In this document: positions 34,972-43,805 of the stretch, piece by piece | Layout: each line of letters opens with the position of its first letter | Position numbering within the stretch: position 1 is the first letter of the stretch | Source of the DNA: Pseudomonadota bacterium | Lineage (GTDB): Bacteria; Myxococcota_A; Polyangia; Polyangiales; Polyangiaceae | Direction of reading: 5' to 3' | DNA length: 64,000 nt | Assembly (NCBI GenBank): GCA_023428245.1 | Contig: JAEYYX010000011.1 | Location: forward strand, 1-64,000 | Notes under the pieces: generated by a model | Database searches by the model: none | What the model was told of the DNA's origin: nothing | Seen by the model: only the letters and a program-made list of their open reading frames with translations | Program-made: the position numbers and the translations under genes

Positions 34972-35454
34972 ATGGGTACTTCTGAAGCTCGACGGAGAGA
35001 AACCTCCCGCCGCGCGGCCCTGGGCCTGTTGGCGCTCTCTGGGACTTGGACGCTCTTCGAAGGGACGGCACAGGCGACAGGCGATCGTCCCGGATTCCAC
35101 ATCAATCAGGTAACCCTGCCCGCCGGGCTCCCGAGAGACGCGGAACTCCGCAAATATCTCGAACGAGCCATCAAGCTCGCCGCCCGCAAAGCAGACTTCG
35201 GCCTCGGCCCTCGAGGACGCGTAGAGGCACGCTTCGTACTGACGGAGCTCAGCTACCACCGGGAAGGTTCGGTCCTCTCCGTCCACGGACGTCTCTCAGG
35301 ACGACTTCCGAGCGGCCGCACCGCTGAAAGCGCCATTCATTTCGGCGGCAAACCGTCTGACGAGGCGCGGCTCACACGCCAAGTCCTCGATATCCTCGCG
35401 CGAGGCGTCGTGACCCGGCTCGCTGACCTCGAACGCAAGCGCCGCGGCCTCTGA
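34972..35454 (+). CDS. Secreted hypothetical protein with Tat-like signal
   Basis: 160 residues with a twin-Arg-like N-terminus (RRETSRRAALGLLALSG), then a beta/alpha mature part (FHINQVTLPAGLPRDAELRKYLERAIKLAARKA... VEARFVLTELSYH). A good SD (GAGGGGAGA) precedes ATG 34972. No family was recognised. The mature part is reminiscent of small periplasmic assembly factors, but this is only an impression. It is followed 91 bp later by another hypothetical gene. Confidence 0.7.
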   Translation: MGTSEARRRETSRRAALGLLALSGTWTLFEGTAQATGDRPGFHINQVTLPAGLPRDAELRKYLERAIKLAARKADFGLGPRGRVEARFVLTELSYHREGSVLSVHGRLSGRLPSGRTAESAIHFGGKPSDEARLTRQVLDILARGVVTRLADLERKRRGL

Positions 35455-35545
35455 GCCCCCGAGGCGGAGGGCCGGTCAGCCTGGAAAGTTCGCTCGCTGC
35501 CGCCTCGCCTGGCAAAGGCCCCTGTCCTCTGACAAAATCAGGACA

Positions 35546-36493
35546 GTGACCGAACTCCAGACCCGAGCGACGCCGCGCGTCGAACAACTGCTGACAGCTT
35601 ACGCAGAAGCGAAAGCGCGCTACTCGAGCGAACTTGGAGAACGTCGTCTGGTCTTTCCTGACGCGACTGACTTCCCCGACGTATTCGCGAGCGATGCTGC
35701 GAGCGCCGGGCGTCTTTTGGCCCGGATGCAGCACCACGCCGGGATGAGCGATATCCCGATCGCCCTGCGAGCCCTGCCCCTCGGGGCAGAGCTCGACGCT
35801 TCGAGCTGTTCCTCCGGAGCTTGCGCGCCGGTTCGTGCACCAAGCCCGCGAGATTTCGCCCGCGTGATCGACGAGGGTGATAGCTGGACGATCGGAGTTC
35901 CCGACGTCGAACTGCGTCATCCCATTCTGCTTACGACAGGTCTCGCTCGCGCGCTGGCGCTGATCTTCGTGCTTGAGACGGAGGAGCCCGGTGATGCTCC
36001 ACCCACGCCGCTCCGCATCGAGCTCATCGCAGTGCTCCTCGGCTTCGGTGGACTCTTGCTTCAAGGGACCCACGTCTATCAGAAATCCTGTGCGGGCCCG
36101 CGCGTGGATCAGTTCACGCTCATGAACGTTGACGAAGCGGCCTTCCTGACCGCGCTCATGGCCCTCGACACCGGCTCGAATCTCGGCCGATTGAACTCCG
36201 CCGTCGAAGTGACCCAGCGCGCCGCGCTCAGCTCAGCAGAGGACACGCTCCGTCTTTACCCGAGCTTCCTCCGCCGATTGCAGCTCGATCCCGAAGCCGC
36301 CGCCGCCTTCCCGCCCGAGCCCGAAGCGCCCAAGGGCCTCCTCGGCCGCCTCCTCGATCGCGTCCGCGGCACCCGCGACGAGGCGGACGATTTCGTCGCC
36401 TTCGAGAAAGGGCTCCCCGCAAAGCCTCAGCCGAAGGCACTTCCCCCGCGCCCGAGCCAGGACATCATCGACCTCGTCAAGAGTGAGTTGTGA
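35546..36493 (+). CDS. Hypothetical protein, partner of pgpA
   Basis: 315 residues from GTG 35546. The protein is largely helical; notable motifs are SCSSGACAP (about 90) and LLQGTHVYQKSCAGP with His and Cys (about 175), possibly metal-related. The C-terminal 70 residues are Pro/Ala-rich and end PRPSQDIIDLVKSEL. Its stop overlaps pgpA (GTGA), so they are co-translated; a link to phospholipid or envelope metabolism is inferred only from that. Confidence 0.75.
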   Translation: MTELQTRATPRVEQLLTAYAEAKARYSSELGERRLVFPDATDFPDVFASDAASAGRLLARMQHHAGMSDIPIALRALPLGAELDASSCSSGACAPVRAPSPRDFARVIDEGDSWTIGVPDVELRHPILLTTGLARALALIFVLETEEPGDAPPTPLRIELIAVLLGFGGLLLQGTHVYQKSCAGPRVDQFTLMNVDEAAFLTALMALDTGSNLGRLNSAVEVTQRAALSSAEDTLRLYPSFLRRLQLDPEAAAAFPPEPEAPKGLLGRLLDRVRGTRDEADDFVAFEKGLPAKPQPKALPPRPSQDIIDLVKSEL

Positions 36494-36975
36494 ATCAGGC
36501 CTCGCGCGACAAGAGCGCATGGCTTTGGCTTGGGATCGCCGAGTGGTTTGGGTCGGGACGCTTGCCGAAAGCCCCCGGGACCTTCGGTTCCGTCGGAGCC
36601 CTTCCTCTCGCCTGGTTTCTCGGTCGCTTTGACCTTGCAGTCTATTGGGTCATCACGATCGGCTTGGTTCTGCTCGGGACACTCGCCGCTCACCGGGCGA
36701 GCGCGATCCGCGGGGAAAAAGACCCCCAGAGCGTCGTCATCGATGAGGTCGCCGGGGTCCTACTGGCCTTCGGGTTCGTGACAGAGGGCCCTCTCTGGGC
36801 TCAAGGGATCGCGTTCCTCTTGTTCCGCCTCTTCGACATCACAAAGCCCGGACCCATCTTCCACGTCCAAAATCTCAAGCCGACCGGGCTCGGGATCATG
36901 GCCGACGACGTGCTCGCGGGGCTCTTGGCCGGGCTTCTGGCTCTTGTCGCGGCCCATTTGCCCGGCCTTCTCTAA
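36490..36975 (+). CDS. pgpA: Phosphatidylglycerophosphatase A
   Basis: 161 residues with the PgpA signatures GSGRLPKAPGTFGSVGALPL, VIDEVAGVLLAF and FRLFDITKPGPI. It is an integral inner-membrane Mg-dependent phosphatase that dephosphorylates phosphatidylglycerol phosphate in cardiolipin/PG synthesis. The start is GTG 36490, overlapping the previous stop. Converges with the minus-strand operon (9 bp between stops). Confidence 0.93.
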   Translation: MNQASRDKSAWLWLGIAEWFGSGRLPKAPGTFGSVGALPLAWFLGRFDLAVYWVITIGLVLLGTLAAHRASAIRGEKDPQSVVIDEVAGVLLAFGFVTEGPLWAQGIAFLLFRLFDITKPGPIFHVQNLKPTGLGIMADDVLAGLLAGLLALVAAHLPGLL

Positions 36976-36984
36976 GACGTCGCC

Positions 36985-38142
36985 TTACTCAGCCTCGAGC
37001 AGCGTTCCGCAATAGGTCCGGCAGCGCGTCGTCGTACAGCCGCAGGTCGGATCAGTCTTCTTCTTCTCGAGCAACTCACGCATCTCCTCGACGGTGATGC
37101 CCGCAATGCGCTCGACCTTCTTCATCGTATCGCCCGCCCGCTTCTGCTTCGGCGTGCGCGGATCTGTCTCTTTTCCGTCCGCCTCAGCGCAGCAGCGGAA
37201 GCTCAAGTAGTAATAGTAGAAGCCCTCATCGTGGGTATAGATCTTCGGACGGCACTGATTTCGGACGCCCTTGTACCAAGGGCCTCCGGTCGTCACGCTG
37301 TCGAAATGAGCGCCTTTCCCTGAGAATGTCTCGCTCGCCGCAATTTCGTCGGCGTTCCCTGGCAGGTCATAGACGCCGAAGTCGCTCTTGCAGCCTGTCT
37401 CCCCGCTCGGTTGCGCCTTGTAGAGTCGACGCAGCTCTTTCGGATCACGCGCAGCGATCTTCTTCATGTTCGGCGAGTCCCAGGGCTCGTCGCCGTGGCA
37501 CTTGGTGGCGTCGCGGGTGAGTCCGTAGGGGAAAGGATCCATCTCGGGACCTTCACAGGCAAAGGTCCATTCGCTCTCCGTGCAGAGGCGCTTCCCCACC
37601 GCCGCGCATTTCACCTGCGCTTGGTGGAACCGATTCATCACTTCGGGATTCTCTCCCTTCTTGTTCGGCCACTCATAGCGGTCGATACAGAAGCGCTTCT
37701 TCACGAGCTTCCCCTTGCAGGTCGCCTCGGGAGAAAACTCTTCGCAGACGCGCTTCTTGTTCTGCTCCGCGTACCACTCGCGCTTGCACTCGCGCTCGAC
37801 GGCCTCGATGTCCGGCTGGCCTCCGCCCGGCGTGTTGCCAAACTCGTCAGGCTCATGGAGATTCGAGCTCGCTGTGCAGTAGTCGCCCTCGACGTAGACC
37901 ATCTCGGGAGGACAGTGAGCCGGTTCGTCCTTCTTCGCTTCGCGCTTCTTCGCTTCCTTGGGCTCGGCGGCAGGCGCGGGAGTCTTCTTCTCTCCTGACT
38001 TCGCTGACGCTTTCGTGGATGCGCGCGCCGGGGGCGCCTTGTCATTTTTCGCGGGAGGCGCAGACGCCTGCGGCGAAGCCGCGCAGGAAGAAAAGCTCAC
38101 GGCGACGCCCAGCAGAAAAATGCCCCATGAAACGAGCTTCAT
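36985..38142 (-). CDS. SUMF1-like lipoprotein
   Basis: 385 residues: lipoprotein signal (MKLVSWGIFLLGVAVSFSSC), a Lys/Ala/Pro-rich linker (about 25-75), then a SUMF1/FGE-like domain (EMVYVEGDYC, CIDRYEWPN, RLCTESEWTFACEG, LPGNADEIAAS, LSFRCCAEAD). It ends with a Cys-rich tail (CGCTTTRCRTYCGT). Its start codon lies inside an 11-bp inverted repeat (38121-38148) that could hide translation initiation. It is third in an operon after the peptidase-like and desaturase genes. Confidence 0.85.
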   Translation of the reverse strand: MKLVSWGIFLLGVAVSFSSCAASPQASAPPAKNDKAPPARASTKASAKSGEKKTPAPAAEPKEAKKREAKKDEPAHCPPEMVYVEGDYCTASSNLHEPDEFGNTPGGGQPDIEAVERECKREWYAEQNKKRVCEEFSPEATCKGKLVKKRFCIDRYEWPNKKGENPEVMNRFHQAQVKCAAVGKRLCTESEWTFACEGPEMDPFPYGLTRDATKCHGDEPWDSPNMKKIAARDPKELRRLYKAQPSGETGCKSDFGVYDLPGNADEIAASETFSGKGAHFDSVTTGGPWYKGVRNQCRPKIYTHDEGFYYYYLSFRCCAEADGKETDPRTPKQKRAGDTMKKVERIAGITVEEMRELLEKKKTDPTCGCTTTRCRTYCGTLLEAE

Positions 38143-38148
38143 GGGGCA
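38121..38148 (-). repeat. Perfect 11-bp inverted repeat covering the start codon of the SUMF1-like lipoprotein
   Basis: On the coding (minus) strand TGCCCCATGAA is followed by a 6-base loop and TTCATGGGGCA. The AUG lies in the left arm and codons 5-7 in the right arm. In mRNA this would form a stable GC-rich hairpin that sequesters the start. No SD is visible upstream. Confidence 0.7.
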
Positions 38149-38188
38149 TGGGATTGTCAGAGCCTCAACGAAAAGGCAAGGCGCGGGC

Positions 38189-39004
38189 TCATTCCGCCGG
38201 TTCAGGGAACGCGATCGGCTCCGCTTGACCTTCGCGGCTCGGCGCGGGGTAGCGCATACGCTGCGGGCTCGTGATCTCGATCACGCCCATGGCTGCGAGC
38301 GCTCGCATGACTAACCATGCCGGATCGATCTCGAACCAACGCGCCGCAAACTTCGGAGCCATACCGAACTTGTGGTGGTTGTTCTGGAAGAGCTCACCCA
38401 TCGTCAAAAAGTCAATCGGCAGCATGTTCACCGATTTGTCGCCGTTGTCGAAGTTCCGGTAGCCGTACTTGTGACCGCACCAGTTCACGATCGCCCCATG
38501 GATCGGACCCATCAAGAAATGGGCCGGGAGCAGAACGAGAACCCAGAGCGGAGCGCCCAAGGCCACAATCGCGTAGGCATAGAACGCGACGTAGAGAGCG
38601 CACCAAGCGAGACGCCCTAACCAGTTCTGGCTCAGGCGATCGAGAGCGGGCCAGGAGGGAACGCCGCCGTCGAAACGGGGTTCAGGATCGACGCGGTAGT
38701 ATGCGTAGCCATCGTAGGCAGTGCGCGTGACGAGCATCATCTCGACCACGTTCGGGAAGAAGTGGGGGCTGTGCGGATCTTTCTCGGTATCGGAGTAAGC
38801 GTGATGCATCCGATGCAAGATCGCGTATCCGCGCGGGTGGAGGAAACTCGGTCCCTGGCAGATGTAAGTGAGGAGGTAGAAGAACTTCTCCACACGCGGG
38901 CTCATCGAGAACATGCGATGAGCTCCGTAGCGGTGCAGGAAGAAGGTCTGGCAGAAGACGCTCAGCTGCCAATGCAAAACGAAGAATACGAGGACCGCAG
39001 TCAT
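38189..39004 (-). CDS. Membrane fatty acyl desaturase
   Basis: 271 residues with the three histidine boxes of acyl-CoA/acyl-lipid desaturases: FLHRYGAH (about residue 25), LHRMHHAYSD and NNHHKFG. At least four transmembrane helices separate them. These diiron enzymes introduce double bonds (delta-9 type likely) into fatty acyl chains. It starts 14 bp after the peptidase-like gene and is followed 46 bp later by the SUMF1-like lipoprotein. Confidence 0.9.
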   Translation of the reverse strand: MTAVLVFFVLHWQLSVFCQTFFLHRYGAHRMFSMSPRVEKFFYLLTYICQGPSFLHPRGYAILHRMHHAYSDTEKDPHSPHFFPNVVEMMLVTRTAYDGYAYYRVDPEPRFDGGVPSWPALDRLSQNWLGRLAWCALYVAFYAYAIVALGAPLWVLVLLPAHFLMGPIHGAIVNWCGHKYGYRNFDNGDKSVNMLPIDFLTMGELFQNNHHKFGMAPKFAARWFEIDPAWLVMRALAAMGVIEITSPQRMRYPAPSREGQAEPIAFPEPAE

Positions 39005-39018
39005 AGACCGCGGGAAAG

Positions 39019-39984
39019 CTAGCGGACCCCCGCGTAGAGCGGTGTCACCATTTCGTCATTTGAGGGCCCCTCACCAAGGAAGTCCCCGACAGCGCGGCGG
39101 ACCGCCAAGAGCCGAACCGCGGCCAGGTCGAAGTCCTCCGCCGCTCCCTGGGTCCCTAAGAAAAGTTGTGGAACATTCAGCAGTTCGGCCTCAGGAGCCC
39201 GAGCGCTGACCTGCCCCCTTTGGAGCGGCTGCGCCCGGAGCGGACCGGCCTCGGGCAGGCTCGTCCGAAGCTCCTCTCTGAGCCCCTCGCCGAGAGGGAT
39301 CTCCGGGGTCGACCTGTAGAGCTTGAGCTCCCAACCCCCGAGCGGCCCGAGGTAAAGCACCCCGGAGGCGCCCGTGAGATCTCCGAACTCCGCAGGGAGC
39401 CCCGAGGAGACCTCAGCGCGACCCACGAGCACGAAGCGGACGCTCCGCGCGAGGTTCGCCCGACCGAGCATGTGCACCAGCTCAAGCCACCCTGCTGCCT
39501 CGAGAGCGCCTCCTGCCGCTTCCCACGTCTCCTCACCCTGCTCCGAGACAAGACGCGGCCACAGTGAGTCGTAGGAGGCAAGCACGAGCCAAGGTGGCGT
39601 CGACCTGTCCCGCCCGATCACCGAGACCGAGAAGGAATGAAACACGACACCATTGAGCTCCGTCGTCGCGCGCTCGACCGGTATGCCCTCGGACTCGAGG
39701 GTGCTTGTGATGTACTCGACGCTCTCGAGCAGCTCCCAGGGGTGGTCCCCATCCCGAGCCCCGTGGCGACGAAAGGTATCGGTGTGATGGCGGAGCGCAG
39801 CCGAGAGTCGACGCTCGTCTTCGTCGAGTTCAAGGCGAGCCGGAGGCGGAGTGCTCTCCGAGGCCTCGGGAGCCTCCCGGGGCGTCACTTGAGCCCCACC
39901 TGCCCCAGCGCAGCCCGGCGACGCTGCCAGGGACAGCAGAAAGGTCGCCGCAAGAAGAAAATCGCGTCGTTCTGAGAGGCCCAT
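39019..39984 (-). CDS. Lipoprotein resembling M28 peptidase, possibly inactive
   Basis: 321 residues from ATG 39984, with signal and lipobox (LLSLAASPGC) following an Arg-containing start (MGLSERRDF). The mature domain has an M28-like fold outline (YITSTLESEGIPVERATTE, WLVLASYDSLW, GGALEAAGWLELVHML). However, the expected zinc ligands (HxD and EE pairs) are not obvious: SYDSL replaces the usual H-x-D. It may be a non-catalytic relative. First gene of the operon with the desaturase; divergent from purE. Confidence 0.65.
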   Translation of the reverse strand: MGLSERRDFLLAATFLLSLAASPGCAGAGGAQVTPREAPEASESTPPPARLELDEDERRLSAALRHHTDTFRRHGARDGDHPWELLESVEYITSTLESEGIPVERATTELNGVVFHSFSVSVIGRDRSTPPWLVLASYDSLWPRLVSEQGEETWEAAGGALEAAGWLELVHMLGRANLARSVRFVLVGRAEVSSGLPAEFGDLTGASGVLYLGPLGGWELKLYRSTPEIPLGEGLREELRTSLPEAGPLRAQPLQRGQVSARAPEAELLNVPQLFLGTQGAAEDFDLAAVRLLAVRRAVGDFLGEGPSNDEMVTPLYAGVR

Positions 39985-40023
39985 GGGAGCCCGAGACGAT
40001 AGGCCGCCCGCTGCTTGAGTGGA

Positions 40024-40557
40024 ATGGGGAGCCTGGTTAGAGTCGCCTCCTTGAACCAGAAAGCTTCCCCCCTCGTCGGCGTGATCATGGGGTCCCAGAG
40101 CGACTGGGAGACCATGCGACATACCGCGGAGACGTTGGAATCGCTTGGGGTCCCCTTCGAGACTCGAGTCGTCTCCGCGCACCGCACGCCCGACCTTCTC
40201 TTTTCCTACGCCGAGAGCGCGATCGAGCGCGGCCTTGAGGTGATCGTGGCAGGCGCCGGTGGTGCTGCGCACCTGCCGGGCATGGTCGCCGCCAAGACGC
40301 GTTTGCCGGTGCTCGGCGTCCCAGTGCAGAGTAAGACGCTCCAAGGCGTCGACTCTCTCCTCTCGATCGTCCAGATGCCCGCGGGTGTCCCTGTCGGCAC
40401 TCTGGCGATCGGAAAGGCGGGCGCGGTGAACGCGGCTCTCCTCGCAGCCGCGATCTGCGCGCGAGGACGCCCCGAGTTCGAGACAGCCTTGGACGATTTC
40501 CGCGCCGATCAGACGCGCCGTGTCCTCGAGGGTCCTTCAGGCCCTGCATCGTCATGA
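40024..40557 (+). CDS. purE: 5-(carboxyamino)imidazole ribonucleotide mutase
   Basis: About 177 residues: VGVIMGSQSDWETM (substrate loop), FETRVVSAHRTPD with the catalytic His, and AGAGGAAHLPGMVAAKT. Class I PurE converts N5-CAIR to CAIR in purine synthesis, together with PurK encoded next. The start is not certain: ATG 40024, or TTG 40051 which gives the more usual short N-terminus. It overlaps purK by ATGA. Confidence 0.95.
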   Translation: MGSLVRVASLNQKASPLVGVIMGSQSDWETMRHTAETLESLGVPFETRVVSAHRTPDLLFSYAESAIERGLEVIVAGAGGAAHLPGMVAAKTRLPVLGVPVQSKTLQGVDSLLSIVQMPAGVPVGTLAIGKAGAVNAALLAAAICARGRPEFETALDDFRADQTRRVLEGPSGPASS

Positions 40558-41666
40558 AAAGAAAAACTCTGGGTATCCTCGGGGGGGGACAACTCGGCCG
40601 CATGCTCGCCCTCGCGGCACAGCCGCTCGGCATCCGCGTGACAGTCGTCGATCCCGACGAACACGCCCCGGCCCAGGTGGCCGCCGAGCACGTGCCTTTG
40701 CCCTACGATGATTGGGATGCGCTCGATGAGCTCGGTCTCTCCGACGTCGTGACTTTCGAGTTCGAGAATGTTCCGGAAGACTCCCTGACGAGACTCGAGC
40801 GTCTGCGCCCCGTCTTTCCGCGCGCGAACGCGCTGCGCGCGGCTCAAGACCGCTGGGAAGAAAAATCGCTCTTCCTCGAGCTCGGCATCGCCACCGCCCG
40901 CACTCTCCGTATCGACTCGAGCGAAGACGCCGAAAAGGCGTTCGATGAGCTCGGCCCCTATCTCTTGAAGACGCGCCGGCTCGGCTACGACGGCAAGGGC
41001 CAGATCTTCGTCACCGAGCGCTCCCGCGCGGCCTCAGCTCTCGCCGAGCTCCAGGGGGTCCCCTGTGTCGCAGAGGAGAAGGTAAACTTCCAACGCGAGC
41101 TCAGCGTCGTGCTCTGCCGCGGCCAAGACGGGACCATCGTCAGCTACCCCGTCGTTCAGAACACGCACAAGCGCGGCATCCTTCATTTGAGCTTGTCCCC
41201 CGCGCCGGAGCTGAGCCCGGAGCTCGAAGCCAAGGCGAAAACTCTCGCGACACGGCTCGCGGAGAAGCTCGACTATGTTGGAGTGCTCGCCCTCGAGCTC
41301 TTCGAACGAGACGGTGAACTTCTCGCGAACGAGTTCGCGCCCCGCGTCCACAACAGCGGTCATTTCTCGATCGAAGGCAGCGTCACGAACCAATTCGAAA
41401 ACCATGTCCGCGCCGTGCTGGGTCTGCCCCTCGGGAGCACGGAACCTCTCGGCTACTCGGCGATGGTGAATCTGATCGGCGACCTTCCCGAGCCCGCCGC
41501 GCTCTTGGTTCTACCTGACGTTCATCTCCACGATTACGGCAAAGAGCCGCGCAAAAACCGGAAGGTCGGCCACGTCACGGTGCGAGCCTCAAGCCGAGAG
41601 GAGCTCGACCGTCGCCTCGCCCAAGTCCTCGCGGTCGTGAGCGCGGGTTCATCAGCCCTCGCGTAA
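40554..41666 (+). CDS. purK: N5-carboxyaminoimidazole ribonucleotide synthase
   Basis: 370 residues of the ATP-grasp family: N-terminal LGILGGGQLGRMLALAAQPLG, then GYDGKGQ (grasp loop), EEKVNFQRELSVV, and the Mg/ATP site NEFAPRVHNSGHFSIEG. Uses ATP and bicarbonate to carboxylate AIR. It overlaps purE upstream and its 3' end overlaps the MFS gene convergently by 15 bp. Confidence 0.96.
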   Translation: MKRKTLGILGGGQLGRMLALAAQPLGIRVTVVDPDEHAPAQVAAEHVPLPYDDWDALDELGLSDVVTFEFENVPEDSLTRLERLRPVFPRANALRAAQDRWEEKSLFLELGIATARTLRIDSSEDAEKAFDELGPYLLKTRRLGYDGKGQIFVTERSRAASALAELQGVPCVAEEKVNFQRELSVVLCRGQDGTIVSYPVVQNTHKRGILHLSLSPAPELSPELEAKAKTLATRLAEKLDYVGVLALELFERDGELLANEFAPRVHNSGHFSIEGSVTNQFENHVRAVLGLPLGSTEPLGYSAMVNLIGDLPEPAALLVLPDVHLHDYGKEPRKNRKVGHVTVRASSREELDRRLAQVLAVVSAGSSALA

Positions 41667-42869
41667 GTCGACCCGCCTCGAGCCCAAGAGGACGAGCACC
41701 AAGAGCGAGACGGAGCACGCCATCGCACAGGCCACGAACACGACGCGATAGCCGAACTTCTCAGCGATCATTCCGAAGGCGAGGTAGCCGAGCAGTGATC
41801 CGACCCGAGCCGAGTTCGAGTAGAGGTTTGTAGCCGTTCCTGGCTGGCCAGGGAGGAAGTCTTGGAAGAACGTGATCGCCAGCCCGCTCATGATGCTGAC
41901 CACGAACGCGCTCAAGATCTGCAAGAAAAAGACTCCGAGCGGCTGCTCTGCGAGCGCGAGGCCCGAGTAGTAAAGCACCGCCGCTACGAGCGAAACCCGA
42001 ATGATGCGCGCGTGCTCGATGCGGAGCGCGAGGAAGCCGATCGAAATCATGAATGGCAGCTCGAACACAGGAGCCACGCTGTAGGCGATCCCCACGTCCG
42101 TCTCCGCACCAGCAAGAGTTCGCGTGAGATAGAGAGGCAGGTTCATCATGCCCATCACGGAACAGGCGTGATACAGCGAAAAAGCCGCGAAGTAGGTGAA
42201 GACGATGGGCTGACTGAGAGCTTTGCGGAGCGGGAGTGCCTCCGCGAGCGCCTGAGCTTCCGCGGTCGGTGGCCGCGAAGGCACGAGCAAGAGGACGAGG
42301 GCGGTAAAGGCCGCGTAGAGCCCCGCCGCGGCGAGGAAAGTGCCGAGGAAGGAGAGGCGCATCATGAGCCACGCCGAGATCATCGGCCCGAGGGTCCAGG
42401 CGAAGGCGAACGAGATGCGCACCACGTTCATGTAGAGGGGCGCCTTGTCCCGAAGGCGCTCGTCCCTCTGGATCACGTCGCGCGCGTAAGCGAAGAGCTG
42501 CGAGAAGGATCCTGCCGACACCGCGAGGGCCGTCGAACCGATCACGAGCAAGACCCAACCATCCCGCACCAGCGCGTAACCCAAGTAACCTAGCGTTCCC
42601 GCGAGACCGCTCATGAGCAGGGTGCTGCGCCGGGAGTAACGGACATCAGACCAGCGCGCGACGAGAGAGCTCAAGACGACGGCCGCGAGGCTCGTCACGG
42701 TCATGAAGAGCCCGAACTCGAGAGAGTTGAAGCCGACCTCCTTGGTCCCAAACAGCGACATGAAGGGACCGACAAAGGAGTAGGCGAGGCCGAGCACAAT
42801 GCCGAGCACCAGCGCCCCGCGCAGTTCTCGACTCGCCCAGAAATCTCGCCAGCCGTGCTCGGAGCTCAT
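41652..42869 (-). CDS. MFS transporter, sugar-efflux (SetA/B-like)
   Basis: 405 residues with twelve predicted helices. The family is suggested by the N-terminal half (GIVLGLAYSFVGPFMSLFGTKEVG, SSLVARWSDVRYSRR) and by LFAYARDVI in the middle, both reminiscent of SetA/SetB efflux proteins. Substrate unproven. Converges with purK. A minus-strand terminator for the next upstream lipoprotein lies 104 bp before its start, so it has its own promoter. Confidence 0.85.
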   Translation of the reverse strand: MSSEHGWRDFWASRELRGALVLGIVLGLAYSFVGPFMSLFGTKEVGFNSLEFGLFMTVTSLAAVVLSSLVARWSDVRYSRRSTLLMSGLAGTLGYLGYALVRDGWVLLVIGSTALAVSAGSFSQLFAYARDVIQRDERLRDKAPLYMNVVRISFAFAWTLGPMISAWLMMRLSFLGTFLAAAGLYAAFTALVLLLVPSRPPTAEAQALAEALPLRKALSQPIVFTYFAAFSLYHACSVMGMMNLPLYLTRTLAGAETDVGIAYSVAPVFELPFMISIGFLALRIEHARIIRVSLVAAVLYYSGLALAEQPLGVFFLQILSAFVVSIMSGLAITFFQDFLPGQPGTATNLYSNSARVGSLLGYLAFGMIAEKFGYRVVFVACAMACSVSLLVLVLLGSRRVDLREG

Positions 42870-42972
42870 GCCGTCCTTTTCGGCGCCTCACTTACTCGAT
42901 CCTGACGCCCCGCCAAAGGCCACTCGCTCAGGGCGACAAACGCTGAGGGAAACTCCGCGCGGCGCGGCAAAC

Positions 42973-43000
42973 AAAAAAAGCCCCGGGCAATGCCGGGGCT
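42973..43000 (-). terminator. Rho-independent terminator (minus strand)
   Basis: 8-bp perfect stem AGCCCCGG / CCGGGGCT (42979-42986 and 42993-43000) with a 6-base loop. On the minus strand a run of seven T follows (42973-42979). It terminates the glycine-repeat lipoprotein transcript, 42 bp after its stop. Confidence 0.88.
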
Positions 43001-43042
43001 TCTTTGCGTTCGCGAAGAGATCTTGCTCTTCGCTGGCGCGGC

Positions 43043-43387
43043 TCAGAGGATCGCGCCGCCTTCGCCAGCCACGCCGGTCTCGCCGCCTTCACCAGCGCCA
43101 CCGCCGGTGTTGTCCGAGCCGCCGGTGTTGGTACCGCCGGTGTTCTCGTTGCCGCCCGTGGAGCCGCCGCCGGAGCCCTTGCCACCGGTGCCGGTCTTGC
43201 CGCCGGTGCCGGAGTCTTTACCGCCGGAGCCGGGGCCTTTACCACCGGAGCCGGGGCCTTTACCGCCGGAGCTGCTTCCCCCTGTCTCTGTGGTGTCGTC
43301 GACGCCGTCGTCCGAGTCACCACAGGCCGTGAAGAAGAGCCCGCCGCTCAGCAAGATTCCCAAAGCTAGTTTCGATGTCTTTTTCAT
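43043..43387 (-). CDS. Small Gly-repeat lipoprotein
   Basis: 114 residues: signal MKKTSKLALGILLSGGLFFTAC (lipobox Cys about 22), then almost only Gly, Ser, Thr, Lys and Asn in GGKGPGS / GGTNTGG-type repeats, with acidic residues at the start (GDSDDGVDDTTE) and end. SD AGGGA precedes ATG 43387. Probably a surface or spacer lipoprotein without a globular domain, resembling the linkers of the other lipoproteins in this window. Its own terminator follows. Confidence 0.8.
   Translation of the reverse strand: MKKTSKLALGILLSGGLFFTACGDSDDGVDDTTETGGSSSGGKGPGSGGKGPGSGGKDSGTGGKTGTGGKGSGGGSTGGNENTGGTNTGGSDNTGGGAGEGGETGVAGEGGAIL
43217..43275. repeat. 21-bp tandem repeat inside the Gly-rich lipoprotein gene
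   Basis: Three near-identical 21-bp units beginning TTTACC(G/A)CCGGAGC (43217, 43238, 43259; the third partial) encode the repeated GGKGPGS peptide. Slippage here would change protein length in steps of seven residues without breaking the frame. Confidence 0.8.
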
Positions 43388-43805
43388 CACTGATTTCCCT
43401 TCGCGATCAATCCCTCATTCATGAGATTTCGAACGGCAAGACTTCTGCCGAATCCCTGTCTGCCCCACCTCCCATCAGGAAGTGGTCATCCGCCCGAAGT
43501 ATCCGTCCAACGATATCGACTTCTTAAGTGATGGCAAGGTATTCCATCTCGAGAAGTCTTCGAAACCACACTTGAAACTCCGCAAGTGTGATGAGATTGA
43601 AATCCGAGCTTTGCTCGGCGAGAACCCAGGAGCTCATAGAGGGGGCGCAAAATTGCCCCCCCTACCCTTGATGGAATTCACTCACGATCTGTCGCGGTCG
43701 ATCCAGCACAAACAAGCTACAATCGCCGTGGGGACGGGGCACACACATTGTGAGACAAGGGTCGTCTTTCATGCCAACGGCTGATCAGAACAACCCATAA
43801 GCGGC
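43388..43805. other. Intergenic, no gene recognised
   Basis: A 418-bp gap between the divergent Gly-rich lipoprotein and the end of the methyltransferase gene. A plus-strand frame (43482-43784) exists, but its composition and lack of SD or homology argue against it. It presumably holds the lipoprotein promoter. No repeat or tRNA was seen. Confidence 0.55.

Noticed and set aside
43482..43784. 100-codon plus-strand frame upstream of the methyltransferase
   Set aside because: No SD, no recognised family and atypical composition. Left as intergenic.
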